Below are positions 45,078-53,138 of a DNA stretch of 64,000 nucleotides, piece after piece. The stretch covers positions 364,758 through 428,757 of the forward strand of contig NZ_BBJT01000001.1 in assembly GCF_000739915.1 (NCBI RefSeq). Direction: 5' to 3'. The notes under the pieces were generated by a model. The model did not search any database. It was given only the letters and a program-made list of their open reading frames with translations, and was not told the origin of the DNA. The position numbers were made by a program, and so were the translations under genes. Source of the stretch: Paenibacillus chitinolyticus NBRC 15660 (GTDB taxonomy: Bacteria; Bacillota; Bacilli; Paenibacillales; NBRC-103111). The first letter of the stretch is position 1. Each line of letters starts with the position of its first letter.

Positions 45078-46229
45078 CTAGTAGGCCGTATCAGAAGTGT
45101 AAAGAGAATAGTCAGACCAATAGTGATTTAAGTAGGAAATCTTAGTAGCTGTTGCAAACGCATCAGTACCAGATGCTGTCGATTTAGTGGACATTATCCC
45201 ATAGAGAACATATGAAAGCGAACTGCTGCTAAATAATGGGCTACCGCTATCTCCGTTATCCTGGAATGTCCAATTCGGATTTTCTAATTGAATTGTATCC
45301 TGATATAGTCCATTATAACTTGTGCTGATGACTTTGCTACATTGATAACCAGTTTTAATACCGGATTTACAATAAGTAGAACCTTGTGTCACTGATCCTG
45401 TTGAAGTGTATTTGTAGTCGTAATCGGTTGAGTTTCTTATGATCTTATTGCTAATTGTGCGACCGGTTGCCGTAACTTTTATAAGACCGATATCGTGGCT
45501 TACAGCTTTCGCCCAATCAACACCAACATTAGTCGTATTCTGCTTAATAACCGTAGTTCCATCACCGGTTAAAGCGTGCCCAACTGTAACTAGATAGCGA
45601 TCCGAACCTTTTTTGGCGGTAGCTGTTATTGTAAAACTGGAGTTATTAGCAGCTATACCTCCACCAAGGACTGCATTATTGCTCGTTCTACTAGTTTCAA
45701 TTTCGCCGGTGTATTTTTTATCAACTTTTATCTCAAGCATATCACCGTATTCTTTGATCAACTTCTCACGAGTCTTTTCTGGTAACTCAGTAGCTACAAC
45801 TACTACTTTATTCAGTTCTTCATCAATTGCTGTACTGACTACGTTAGCACTTTCTTTTTTAAGCTCAGGGAATTTTTTGTATAGATTGAAACTAACGTCC
45901 TTTAGTTCCTTTGTTGAGTATTTTGATTTAGAGAATTTCACTTTTGGAAGTTTCTCTTTAAGATCTTTCTCAATCTTTTCTGTTTTCGTATCTGCTTTAC
46001 TAATGGACAGCACAATATCATTGTTATCATCGATGTATAAAGTACTGTAATCTTCATAGTTTCCTATGATATCATGAGCGACCTTTAGATTTTGATGTTG
46101 TACACTGACCTCCTCGGGTGTTAATGCACTAGCATTTGCTGTACCATTCTCAACATTCAAAAATGAAGATGAAATCAATGTTAGAGACAGTAGTGCGGAT
46201 AAAGCTGTGATTTTTAGTTGCTTTCTCAT
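45078..46229 (-). CDS. Secreted S1-family (chymotrypsin/streptogrisin-like) serine protease
   Basis: A 383-residue preproprotein from the ATG at 46229 with AAGGAGAAGTGAAA. A signal peptide (about 1-33, ending NGTANASA) and a propeptide rich in Lys/Glu lead to a mature region starting near AVLGGGIAANNSSFTITATA. The catalytic triad is visible: His in VTVGHAL, Asp in SHDIGLIKV, Ser in QDNGDSGSPLF. Two Cys flank TYCKSGIKTGYQCS, a likely disulfide. The layout resembles alpha-lytic/streptogrisin-type proteases, which need the propeptide for folding. It is an extracellular protease paired with a DUF3221 lipoprotein that could act as a regulator or inhibitor. Confidence 0.88.
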   Translation of the reverse strand: MRKQLKITALSALLSLTLISSSFLNVENGTANASALTPEEVSVQHQNLKVAHDIIGNYEDYSTLYIDDNNDIVLSISKADTKTEKIEKDLKEKLPKVKFSKSKYSTKELKDVSFNLYKKFPELKKESANVVSTAIDEELNKVVVVATELPEKTREKLIKEYGDMLEIKVDKKYTGEIETSRTSNNAVLGGGIAANNSSFTITATAKKGSDRYLVTVGHALTGDGTTVIKQNTTNVGVDWAKAVSHDIGLIKVTATGRTISNKIIRNSTDYDYKYTSTGSVTQGSTYCKSGIKTGYQCSKVISTSYNGLYQDTIQLENPNWTFQDNGDSGSPLFSSSSLSYVLYGIMSTKSTASGTDAFATATKISYLNHYWSDYSLYTSDTAY

Positions 46230-46423
46230 TTTCACTTCTCCTTCAATGGTATTATTGTAAATATATTACTATTTGATAGTAAAGGCTAGTCCATCATTTG
46301 TAAATACTTTCTACCAATATTTTTGTTAAATCTGTTAATATAAGGGATTCATGCCCCGGATCCAACTCCCGAGTTAGTTCCGATACAGTACGATAAGAAA
46401 CGGGATTATTATCTTTTATATTG

Positions 46424-46575
46424 TGTCGGATGACAAGAACATATATCATTTGCCGTATGCCGCTGCTCTCTCATTCTGTTCATTCTATCTCTTAAAATAA
46501 AAAATGCAATGCCATTAACGACATCGCATAAACTGCTTGTTTTCTAATGTTGGTTTATCAAATACATCCATCGTT
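46424..46575. repeat. Transposon end (B type) with remnant of the adjoining gene
   Basis: The tip TGTCGGATGACAAGAACATA is followed by TATCATTTGCCGTATGCCGC and the TGCAATG/CATCGCA hairpin. Immediately after it comes AAACTGCTTGTTTTC-type sequence that matches the C-terminal codons of the 40.9-kb gene. The interior faces right. Confidence 0.75.
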
Positions 46576-46637
46576 AACCAGTATTTTTAGGCTTTTGTTG
46601 AAACGAGTTGCAACGCCGAACCTGAAGAAACTAGTAC

Positions 46638-46901
46638 TCACTTTATCTTACTGTCAACGCTATCTTTAATTTTTTGAATCGTAGAGAATCTTTCAAGCAA
46701 ATTTTCATCACCTGAGAACTCAATATTGTACTCATCTTCCAACTGAACAACCATTTCGAATGATTTCATGGAGTCTAAACCAAGTTTCCTGAGATCCTCA
46801 TCAAGGGTAATGTCACGATCATGCTTCAAAATAGCCTTAACCTTATCCTCGATTAGTTTAATGATTTTAATATCTTCTATAGATGTTTGATTATTACTCA
46901 T
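46638..46901 (-). CDS. Acyl carrier protein
   Basis: An 87-residue carrier protein. KLGLDSMKSFEMVVQLEDEY holds the phosphopantetheine attachment serine (S44), and helices DIKIIKLIEDKVKAILKHD and DENLLERFSTIQKIKDSVDS complete the four-helix fold. It is stand-alone, not the housekeeping FAS ACP (which has the DSLD motif and normally neighbours fabF). The BtrH-like gene lies 129 bases upstream on the same strand. Together they resemble a tiny assembly line in which the ACP carries an acyl or aminoacyl group for transfer. Confidence 0.88.
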   Translation of the reverse strand: MSNNQTSIEDIKIIKLIEDKVKAILKHDRDITLDEDLRKLGLDSMKSFEMVVQLEDEYNIEFSGDENLLERFSTIQKIKDSVDSKIK

Positions 46902-47030
46902 GTGATTCTCCTCCTTTAAAATGTTCTTCGTTGAATAATAAAGTTCCTATCGGATTAGCTCTCCGAGAAATGAACTGGGACTAAATGACAATCCATATGC
47001 ACCTGACTCTGCAAGTAAGTATCTACCGTG

Positions 47031-48029
47031 CTAATTTTCGCTTTTAGCCTCCACCAATAGCTGCCACATCAACTTCTCATTCTCAAACAACAACTTTGCT
47101 TCCGCGATAATGGAATCACGTGGAACGTTTCGACTCTTCTTTAATTTTGCTTTGACCTTCATCAAATTATTGCGTATGGTCTGCCATCCGTTCTCTAAGT
47201 TCTTTGCATGGTGCAACATGGTTTCAAATAGTTCATCATTTATCTTTTTATGTTTATGTAGATGTTTGAATAGCTTAACGTTTGCGATATGACGGTTATA
47301 AAAATACTCCACTCCGATAACGCTATAATCCAAATGATTAGAAAGCAATTCAGACTCTTCATCGAACTTCCACAGATCATCGATAGTAAATTGTTCTATA
47401 TCCAGAACTAACCTGCGAGCATGATCTTGAACGGTTTGCAACGTTACCTCATAAGGTAAAAGGGGTTGATGCAGTTGAAGCTTCACTATTGGATATGGCC
47501 AATTTTCTCGATCAGTAAAATAATCCGAGGATCTAAAACACTTTACAACGGTGTCTTCTGACACTACAAATTCGTTATATCCATTCATGTCATCATCCAA
47601 TACAAGATAGCAATTATTTACTTCATCGTAACCTTTTATTAAAGAAAAATGACTCCAATGGTATCGCTGATAACAAAATGACCCCGGAATCCAGCTATAC
47701 AAGTTTACAGATAAGAATACCAGTTGTCCCTGTCGAATCATTTGTTTAAGTTCTTCAAGAAAGTTTTCTTCATTTTCAAAATGACAATTCTCAATCGAAT
47801 ATGTAAAGTTTGGAAGCATTTCAGAGAATTCCGCATGCTTAATAATAGGCAACTTAAAGCTTGGATCTTTATAGTTGTTTGTATGTTCGAAAGAATAGTG
47901 ATTCACATAGGACGCATATTTATTATTTGGATCATAATACGAAGCTATCGAAAAAAGTGCATTATACTTACAATTCATCCAAAATTCATTAAATGGCTTA
48001 ACATCCGTTCCAACAAACGATGAATTCAT
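47031..48029 (-). CDS. BtrH-like acyltransferase / C39-type cysteine peptidase-fold protein
   Basis: A 332-residue protein with AAAAGGTTGGTGAG ahead of the ATG. WMNCKYNALFSIASYYD places a Cys at position 20 after Trp-Met-Asn, as in the BtrH_N family. RYHWSHFSLIKGYD supplies a His, and NNCYLVLDDDMNGYNEFV the Asp region. BtrH of butirosin synthesis moves an acyl chain from an ACP to an aminoglycoside, so a neighbouring ACP gene is informative. The C-terminal third (RHIANVKLFKHLHKHKKIND) is helical. It probably modifies an amine-containing small molecule or peptide. No peptide-synthetase, polyketide or aminoglycoside genes remain nearby. Confidence 0.75.
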   Translation of the reverse strand: MNSSFVGTDVKPFNEFWMNCKYNALFSIASYYDPNNKYASYVNHYSFEHTNNYKDPSFKLPIIKHAEFSEMLPNFTYSIENCHFENEENFLEELKQMIRQGQLVFLSVNLYSWIPGSFCYQRYHWSHFSLIKGYDEVNNCYLVLDDDMNGYNEFVVSEDTVVKCFRSSDYFTDRENWPYPIVKLQLHQPLLPYEVTLQTVQDHARRLVLDIEQFTIDDLWKFDEESELLSNHLDYSVIGVEYFYNRHIANVKLFKHLHKHKKINDELFETMLHHAKNLENGWQTIRNNLMKVKAKLKKSRNVPRDSIIAEAKLLFENEKLMWQLLVEAKSEN

Positions 48030-48499
48030 TGACTCACCAACCTTTTGTAATAATTATTCAACTTTACTCACAATCATCAAGGCTGCTGGCACATAGTGTC
48101 GTTGCAAAACTATTTGCAGCGTAACCGTTTCAATCAATACAATGAAATAGTTCATTCCTCCCAATGAAAATTAGAATGATTGCAACTTTCGACACAGTTA
48201 GCGTAACTGAACATCTATGTTGAATGCTGTCGAATCTTTGTATTGAATTATATTAAATTTTTAACGAATGTCATTACCGCCAAGTTATCGCCTATGCCGA
48301 GCGCACCATAAAAATACGACCGCCCGATAGTCATTATCAGGCGGTCGCGAATGTTTAATCAGGTCCCTCCGAAGGTCGAATATTCAACCACAGGTACAAT
48401 AAAAATGCACCCCATAGACCTGCATCGGACAAACCGGGGAATCATCCGAATATAGTCTAAGGAATGCGCTGCCGGACCGTGAAGCCGGTGCCCGATTTT
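48030..48499. other. Gene-poor stretch
   Basis: No gene recognised upstream of the BtrH-like protein. Around 48315-48350 GACCGCCCGATAGTCATTAT and AGGCGGTC form a hairpin (CCGCCTGATAATGACTATCG type), likely a terminator. At about 48405-48425 ATGCACCCCATAGACC looks like a stray IS3-type end. Confidence 0.45.
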
Positions 48500-48760
48500 T
48501 TACAGGCTTACTTCTCTGCCTTCTTTAATGGAACGTTCGATTGCATCCACGACTCTTAAAGAATCCAATGCTTCCTTAGGAGTAAACACTGTATCGCCCC
48601 CAACTCGATCTAGGTAACTTCCCCTAGGTGCAACTCGACGCCCAGTTCGTCCCACTTATCCAGTGGCAGGATTGGATTACGGTCGCGTACGATTACGCGT
48701 CCCGGCTGAGCACAGCATGCGGATTAGCATGACGCCGGCATACTATATAGTATTTTTCTT
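48500..48760 (-). pseudogene. Gfo/Idh/MocA-family oxidoreductase remnant and another fragment
   Basis: Minus-strand 48500-48615 encodes GGDTVFTPKEALDSLRVVDA then IERSIKEGREVSL*, the C-terminal end of many Gfo/Idh/MocA oxidoreductases. Further upstream (48640-48720) another stretch reads IVRDRNPILPLDKWDELGVE, of unclear origin. Both are too short and shifted to be functional. Confidence 0.55.
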
Positions 48761-48796
48761 TCTCATTTGTTGATGTGAAATATTTTAACAAAAAAA

Positions 48797-49714
48797 TTAC
48801 TGAACATGTAGTTCCGATTTGATATCATTTTGACTTAAAAATTTCATTAAATCATTACTCAGCTGCACAACCTCATTGCTAGCATTATTCGCATAATCCG
48901 GCAACATCATATCCCTAACCATTTTAGTTCGTAGCCATGTCGTAAAGAAAAGATCCAAAAATAAGTTTGGAAATTTAAGCACCATTTTAAGCATGGGTGG
49001 GTCAATTGAAACGCCAGCTTTTTGTATTGCCCTTAGATACGCTTTTAAAGTGACTGTTATTTTGCGTGCCGTCTTTCTGGCTGTTTTTTTGTCAATTATC
49101 TTATTCTCAGAATGCAAAAAGCTCATCATGGCAATGTCGAATACGGAATGTGTGATTAGATACCCTTGCATATCCTTTTTAACAACGTAGGGAAGCTTTG
49201 CTGTTTTAAATAATTTTGCGAGGTTTTCTATCCGTTCTGTCATTACTCCATTAATTTCTCCAAATGCAGTTGCCATTATAATCTTTGGTAGAAATCGAGC
49301 ATGCAATACTCCATCTTTAATCTGCCCGCCGAAGCCTGGCAAAGCTGGTAAAAGTCTATCCCCTACGATATCCAGCCACGAAGAAAATCCAATTGAATTA
49401 TTAGTCATCGTAACTATATTTTTGCTTTGATTATCTTTTAGCGCTAACAACGCTGATTCGGACCGATCATAACGAACGGTGACGAAAATAAAATCGTATA
49501 CATCGTCATTTTCGAGCGTATCAATGACATTCACTTGTATCGATTTAACCGTACCTTTTTCCTTATATTGCAGGCCATTTTCTCTTAATGATTTAAATCT
49601 ATTTGAACGTGCAAACAGGCTAACGTCAAACCCTGCTTCAATGAGCTTAATTGCGTACATGCTCCCGATTACACCTGCACCAAAAATTAAAATTCTATCT
49701 TGTTTTGCTGACAT
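48797..49714 (-). CDS. Ketopantoate reductase (ApbA/PanE) family oxidoreductase
   Basis: A 305-residue enzyme from the ATG at 49714 (AGGGGTGG upstream). ILIFGAGVIGSMYAIKLIEA is the NADP-binding fold; FVTVRYDRSESALLAL and MTNNSIGF follow. It lacks the exact panE motifs for substrate binding, and the C-terminal domain carries many hydrophobic residues (PNLFLDLFFTTWLRTKMV). It therefore probably acts on another 2-keto or related compound rather than pantoate synthesis. A divergent TetR gene with a palindromic site between them suggests ligand-induced expression. Confidence 0.85.
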   Translation of the reverse strand: MSAKQDRILIFGAGVIGSMYAIKLIEAGFDVSLFARSNRFKSLRENGLQYKEKGTVKSIQVNVIDTLENDDVYDFIFVTVRYDRSESALLALKDNQSKNIVTMTNNSIGFSSWLDIVGDRLLPALPGFGGQIKDGVLHARFLPKIIMATAFGEINGVMTERIENLAKLFKTAKLPYVVKKDMQGYLITHSVFDIAMMSFLHSENKIIDKKTARKTARKITVTLKAYLRAIQKAGVSIDPPMLKMVLKFPNLFLDLFFTTWLRTKMVRDMMLPDYANNASNEVVQLSNDLMKFLSQNDIKSELHVQ

Positions 49715-49756
49715 TAAAACCACCCCTACTTATTAACATATCCTTTTTATTATCAG

Positions 49757-49768
49757 ACAACATGTTGT
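49757..49768. promoter_or_regulatory. Palindrome between the reductase and TetR genes
   Basis: ACAACATGTTGT is a perfect 12-bp palindrome in the divergent intergenic region, and a likely TetR binding site controlling both promoters. Confidence 0.6.
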
Positions 49769-49862
49769 ATGATGTGATTGTAGATCTTTATTATTCCTTG
49801 ATCAACCATCAGTTTTTTATTAGTTGTCGGATGATATTCTTATTCGCTAGTAGGAGGGAAAC

Positions 49863-50414
49863 ATGAAAAAGCAACCCCAAATAACGGAGAAAACAAGACA
49901 AAAGTTTATAGAAGTTTTTTGTGAGTTATATAGCCAAAAGCCGATTGAGAAAATTTCGGTTCAGGAAATTACGAATAAGTCAGGATATAATCGTAGCACC
50001 TTTTATCAATATTTTACTGACATTTACGAATTGTTAGACTCTGTTGAAAATGACTTATTGAATGAAATAAAAAAAGAATTGGCTAATAAAGAGCTATCGA
50101 TGCATACGGTTCAAGATACGCTCTATTGTCTGGACAAAAGAGAACATCTCCTGGTTCTTAATGCCCTTTTGGGTGATTATGGAAGTAGCCGTTTTTTAAA
50201 ACGCTTAAAAAAAGAAATCACATTGGATCAATTAGAATTAAACGTTCCGCAAAACCATTCCCTAACGCCATACATAATTGAGTTTTACCTGACAACTTCC
50301 CTTTCTTTATTTCGTCTTTGGATCCAGCGTCAAAAGGATTTATCGTCAGAAGAATTTTTCAAGTTAGTGGAGAACCTATATTCAAGAGGGATTACGTCCT
50401 ATTTTAAAGAATGA
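49863..50414 (+). CDS. TetR/AcrR-family regulator
   Basis: A 183-residue regulator with AGGAGGGAAAC before the ATG. The N-terminal helix-turn-helix reads KFIEVFCELYSQKPIEKISV then QEITNKSGYNRSTFYQYFTD. The C-terminal domain is helical (TetR_C_33-like spacing). It is transcribed away from the ketopantoate-reductase-like gene and probably represses it. A strong bidirectional terminator follows. Confidence 0.88.
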   Translation: MKKQPQITEKTRQKFIEVFCELYSQKPIEKISVQEITNKSGYNRSTFYQYFTDIYELLDSVENDLLNEIKKELANKELSMHTVQDTLYCLDKREHLLVLNALLGDYGSSRFLKRLKKEITLDQLELNVPQNHSLTPYIIEFYLTTSLSLFRLWIQRQKDLSSEEFFKLVENLYSRGITSYFKE

Positions 50415-50542
50415 GTCTGTCATTCAAACCAAATCCATATGTTGTATAACAATAAAAAAGCGCAGCTTAATGAAGCATCGTCAGTCTAATACTTTATTTT
50501 CCGGGTTTATCAAGAGCTAACTTTAAAAAAGTCAGATAAAAT

Positions 50543-50586
50543 AAAGAGTTCTACATATTGTACATGACTAATATGTGGAACTCTTT
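50543..50586. terminator. 17-bp hairpin between convergent genes
   Basis: AAAGAGTTCTACATATT and AATATGTGGAACTCTTT pair with one wobble around a 10-base loop. A- and T-runs lie on both sides, serving the TetR gene (+) and the hypothetical gene (-). Confidence 0.7.
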
Positions 50587-50632
50587 ATGTATAACTATCG
50601 TACCCGTTAGCTGAATCAGTTAAAGGTTCACA

Positions 50633-51124
50633 TTAATAAAAAACTTCCATTGTATAGAGTCTTCTTTCAGCTATATTAAGCACAGCAATAATATAGCTCC
50701 CATCTGCTTTTTTCTCTGTGAAGTATAGTGAATCATGATTAAATTTTACCGGATTGTCTAGGAATAGCTTCTCATATCGTTCGTATTCTTGGTGTAGATT
50801 TTGTATTTGCTTTTTGTATACATTTATATGATCTGATACAATGCCATCACTGTTCTCAATCTTTCTCCAATCATTTTGCTGAATGAGTTTTTCAATAGCC
50901 ACTTCATTATAGTCGGATATTAAGTAATAGTCTGGATCCCGACCACCGTTATGAAAAACGGTAGTAACCTTTTCTGGTGGAGGTGCTTCGAATCCCCAAT
51001 TCGAGCTCCATGATTTTATTTGACTGTCTTGAACAATCCTTTGGAACTGAATGTATCCAATGCATATAGAAAGTACTACTATCGATATAATAATAATCCA
51101 CCGATTCCTTCGAACTATACCCAC
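50633..51124 (-). CDS. Hypothetical membrane-anchored protein
   Basis: A 163-residue protein beginning at a GTG. It has one N-terminal helix (WIIIISIVVLSICIGYIQF, about 8-26) and a mostly extracytoplasmic part containing GGRDPDYYLISDYNEVAIEK and VLNIAERRLYTMEVFY. I do not recognise the family. GGGGAG directly abuts the start, so the exact start is uncertain. It is monocistronic, between an IS110 trace and a terminator. Confidence 0.6.
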   Translation of the reverse strand: MGIVRRNRWIIIISIVVLSICIGYIQFQRIVQDSQIKSWSSNWGFEAPPPEKVTTVFHNGGRDPDYYLISDYNEVAIEKLIQQNDWRKIENSDGIVSDHINVYKKQIQNLHQEYERYEKLFLDNPVKFNHDSLYFTEKKADGSYIIAVLNIAERRLYTMEVFY

Positions 51125-51227
51125 CTCCCCAAAATAGAGAGAAACTTATATTTAGTATTGTACGCCCCACTATACCACATATTGGTTATTTAAACTATCC
51201 TGCCCGTGGGACTTTCGTCCTACGTTG

Positions 51228-51288
51228 ATTCTCGAAGCAACTGGGCACTACCAAAGCCCCTTCGTTCAGTTTTTGGAGGAGCATCACT
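51228..51288 (+). mobile_element. IS110-family transposase fragment
   Basis: The plus strand encodes ILEATGHYQSPFVQFLEEHH, a conserved piece of the DEDD domain of IS110-type transposases (EATG-x-Y). It is only about 20 codons long and adjoins the stop codon of the monooxygenase gene. Confidence 0.6.
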
Positions 51289-52924
51289 ATCCGAGAAGTT
51301 GGGCAAAAACCTCTTTCAATGTTAAGGTCGGTTGCTCGATATGTTCTTCGCAACGCCAACACACAAAACCGTCTGGGCGAACGAGAACAATGCTTTTTTC
51401 CTTGGCTTGATAAGCATTCTGCCAGCCATGATCTTTGTCAATGAAATCTCCATTCTGTCCTACGCTATAAGTATTGATTTTGACACCAAACTGTCCGGAT
51501 ACGTATTTTGCCGCATCCTCCCATCCCTCGGCTTTCTCCCCTACAAACAAAACAAATCCTAAGCCTAACAAGTCAAGCGTGGAACATTCCCTACCTTGAT
51601 ATTCGCCCCAAATATGAGGGGCCCGTGTACCGAGGCGCCCCTTTAGTTCAAAATGATCGAGCGATGAAGGAGCGGTATCCTGTTTAAGGATGGCTTTGGA
51701 TTCGTAATGATAGCCAACCGATACAATCAGATCGTCAAACGGAGATGTTCTCTTTTCCGTCTGTTTTTTCATGGCCGAAAACACACCCGTGTCGGCGACT
51801 CGCCCGGCCTCTGAAACCGTCATTTGGGCGACGGGACGACGTTCAGCCTCATAAGTTTTTAACAGTTCAGGGCTGGCCGCTTTATGAACGGCTGCTGCCA
51901 ATTTCCATGCCAAGTTATGAGCGTCTTGTACACCCGTATTGGCTCCGTAACCTCCAGTCGGCGGCATGAGGTGAACGGCATCCCCAATTAAAAAGACGCG
52001 ATCCTGTTGAAATTGCTCAGCGACCTTTTCCGCTGCTTCCCAAGGCAGCACACTCAATATCTTTACTTGGAGATCCGGTAAATCAATCGCCTTTTGTATG
52101 ACTTCCCGGCATCGTTCTTCTGAAAAATGAGCAGCAGTCTCACCGCCTTTAAAATCATAAGAAACGTGATAGCACCAACGGTCACGATTATTAATTGCAA
52201 GCAACACGCCTGCCGCCCCAGTACGTGTGATGTTGCACGCACTAAATTCGCGTCCCTTTACAAAATGTTCGAGATCTGCTTCAAAATAAATATTCATGAT
52301 ATGACCGTGCGAATTCATTTCGGTCATCTTGATGTTCAGCATTTGACGAACCGGGCTTTTTGCACCGTCAGCAGCAATCATATAGTCTGCTACTATGGTT
52401 TCTTCAACACCCGTTGTACGATTGAGAACGGTAGCCCTAACATGGTCTTCATTTTGTTCAAAAGCAGTCAATTCTGTATGAAAACGCAGATCCCCCCCAC
52501 GTTCGCGAGCTGCTTCAAGCAAGATGGGCTCGACCAGATTTTGTGTAGCACGGACGCTGGAAGCAGGACTTATCTCTTTAAGGGTAGCAAAATACGATTT
52601 CACAGACTCTGGCAGTATTTTAGGGATATCCATTTTTTCCGGATCAAACTCTGCTTCTCTTAATGTATGGGCCGTGTACCACCCTTTGCCTTTGGCCAAT
52701 TGCGCACCGATCTCTTCGATTGCTTTATCCAACCCCAGTTCTCGATATAATTCCATTGTCCGAAAGTTTAAGCCCCGCGCCCTTGGATGAATGTTCGTTT
52801 TTTGATGACGTTCAATAAGGACATAGGGTACGCTATGCCGCGACAAGAATAACGCTGCGGAAAGACCGGCCAATCCCCCTCCGACAATCAATACAGGAAC
52901 ATTAGTGATTTTCTTAGACATCAT
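51287..52924 (-). CDS. FAD-dependent aromatic monooxygenase (PHBH class A)
   Basis: A 545-residue flavoprotein from the ATG at 52924. VPVLIVGGGLAGLSAALFLS is the FAD-binding motif, the IAADGAKSPVR segment supplies the DG site, and RVFLIGDAVHLMPPTGGYGANTG the second FAD motif. The C-terminal thioredoxin-like domain ends SIVLVRPDGFVCWRCEEHIE, as in polyketide hydroxylases and rifampicin monooxygenase-type enzymes. It would hydroxylate an aromatic compound or antibiotic. A TetR gene is divergently transcribed, with three operator-like repeats in between. Whether the natural substrate is an antibiotic is not shown by sequence. Confidence 0.88.
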   Translation of the reverse strand: MMSKKITNVPVLIVGGGLAGLSAALFLSRHSVPYVLIERHQKTNIHPRARGLNFRTMELYRELGLDKAIEEIGAQLAKGKGWYTAHTLREAEFDPEKMDIPKILPESVKSYFATLKEISPASSVRATQNLVEPILLEAARERGGDLRFHTELTAFEQNEDHVRATVLNRTTGVEETIVADYMIAADGAKSPVRQMLNIKMTEMNSHGHIMNIYFEADLEHFVKGREFSACNITRTGAAGVLLAINNRDRWCYHVSYDFKGGETAAHFSEERCREVIQKAIDLPDLQVKILSVLPWEAAEKVAEQFQQDRVFLIGDAVHLMPPTGGYGANTGVQDAHNLAWKLAAAVHKAASPELLKTYEAERRPVAQMTVSEAGRVADTGVFSAMKKQTEKRTSPFDDLIVSVGYHYESKAILKQDTAPSSLDHFELKGRLGTRAPHIWGEYQGRECSTLDLLGLGFVLFVGEKAEGWEDAAKYVSGQFGVKINTYSVGQNGDFIDKDHGWQNAYQAKEKSIVLVRPDGFVCWRCEEHIEQPTLTLKEVFAQLLG

Positions 52925-53012
52925 ATCCAATCCATCCTTTCTGTCTTATTCTCTCCAATTGTTTTGACTAAACCATGTGCTTCTATCGCCAGCAAATCTC
53001 CGTCCTCCTCCT

Positions 53013-53094
53013 TAACGGTGTTATATTGATTTTTACTATAACGGTGTTAAAGATAATTTGTCAAGCGAGCATACAAAATAATGTAACACTGTTA
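53013..53094. promoter_or_regulatory. Three TAAC-N3-GTTA operator copies
   Basis: TAACGGTGTTA occurs at 53013-53023 and 53039-53049, and TAACACTGTTA at 53084-53094, in the 214-bp region between the divergent monooxygenase and TetR genes. The half-sites TAAC/GTTA fit a TetR operator, and the spacing of the first two is 26 bp. Confidence 0.7.
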
Positions 53095-53138
53095 AATTCA
53101 CTTGTTCTGTCTTATAATTAAATAAAAGAGGTGCGAAC

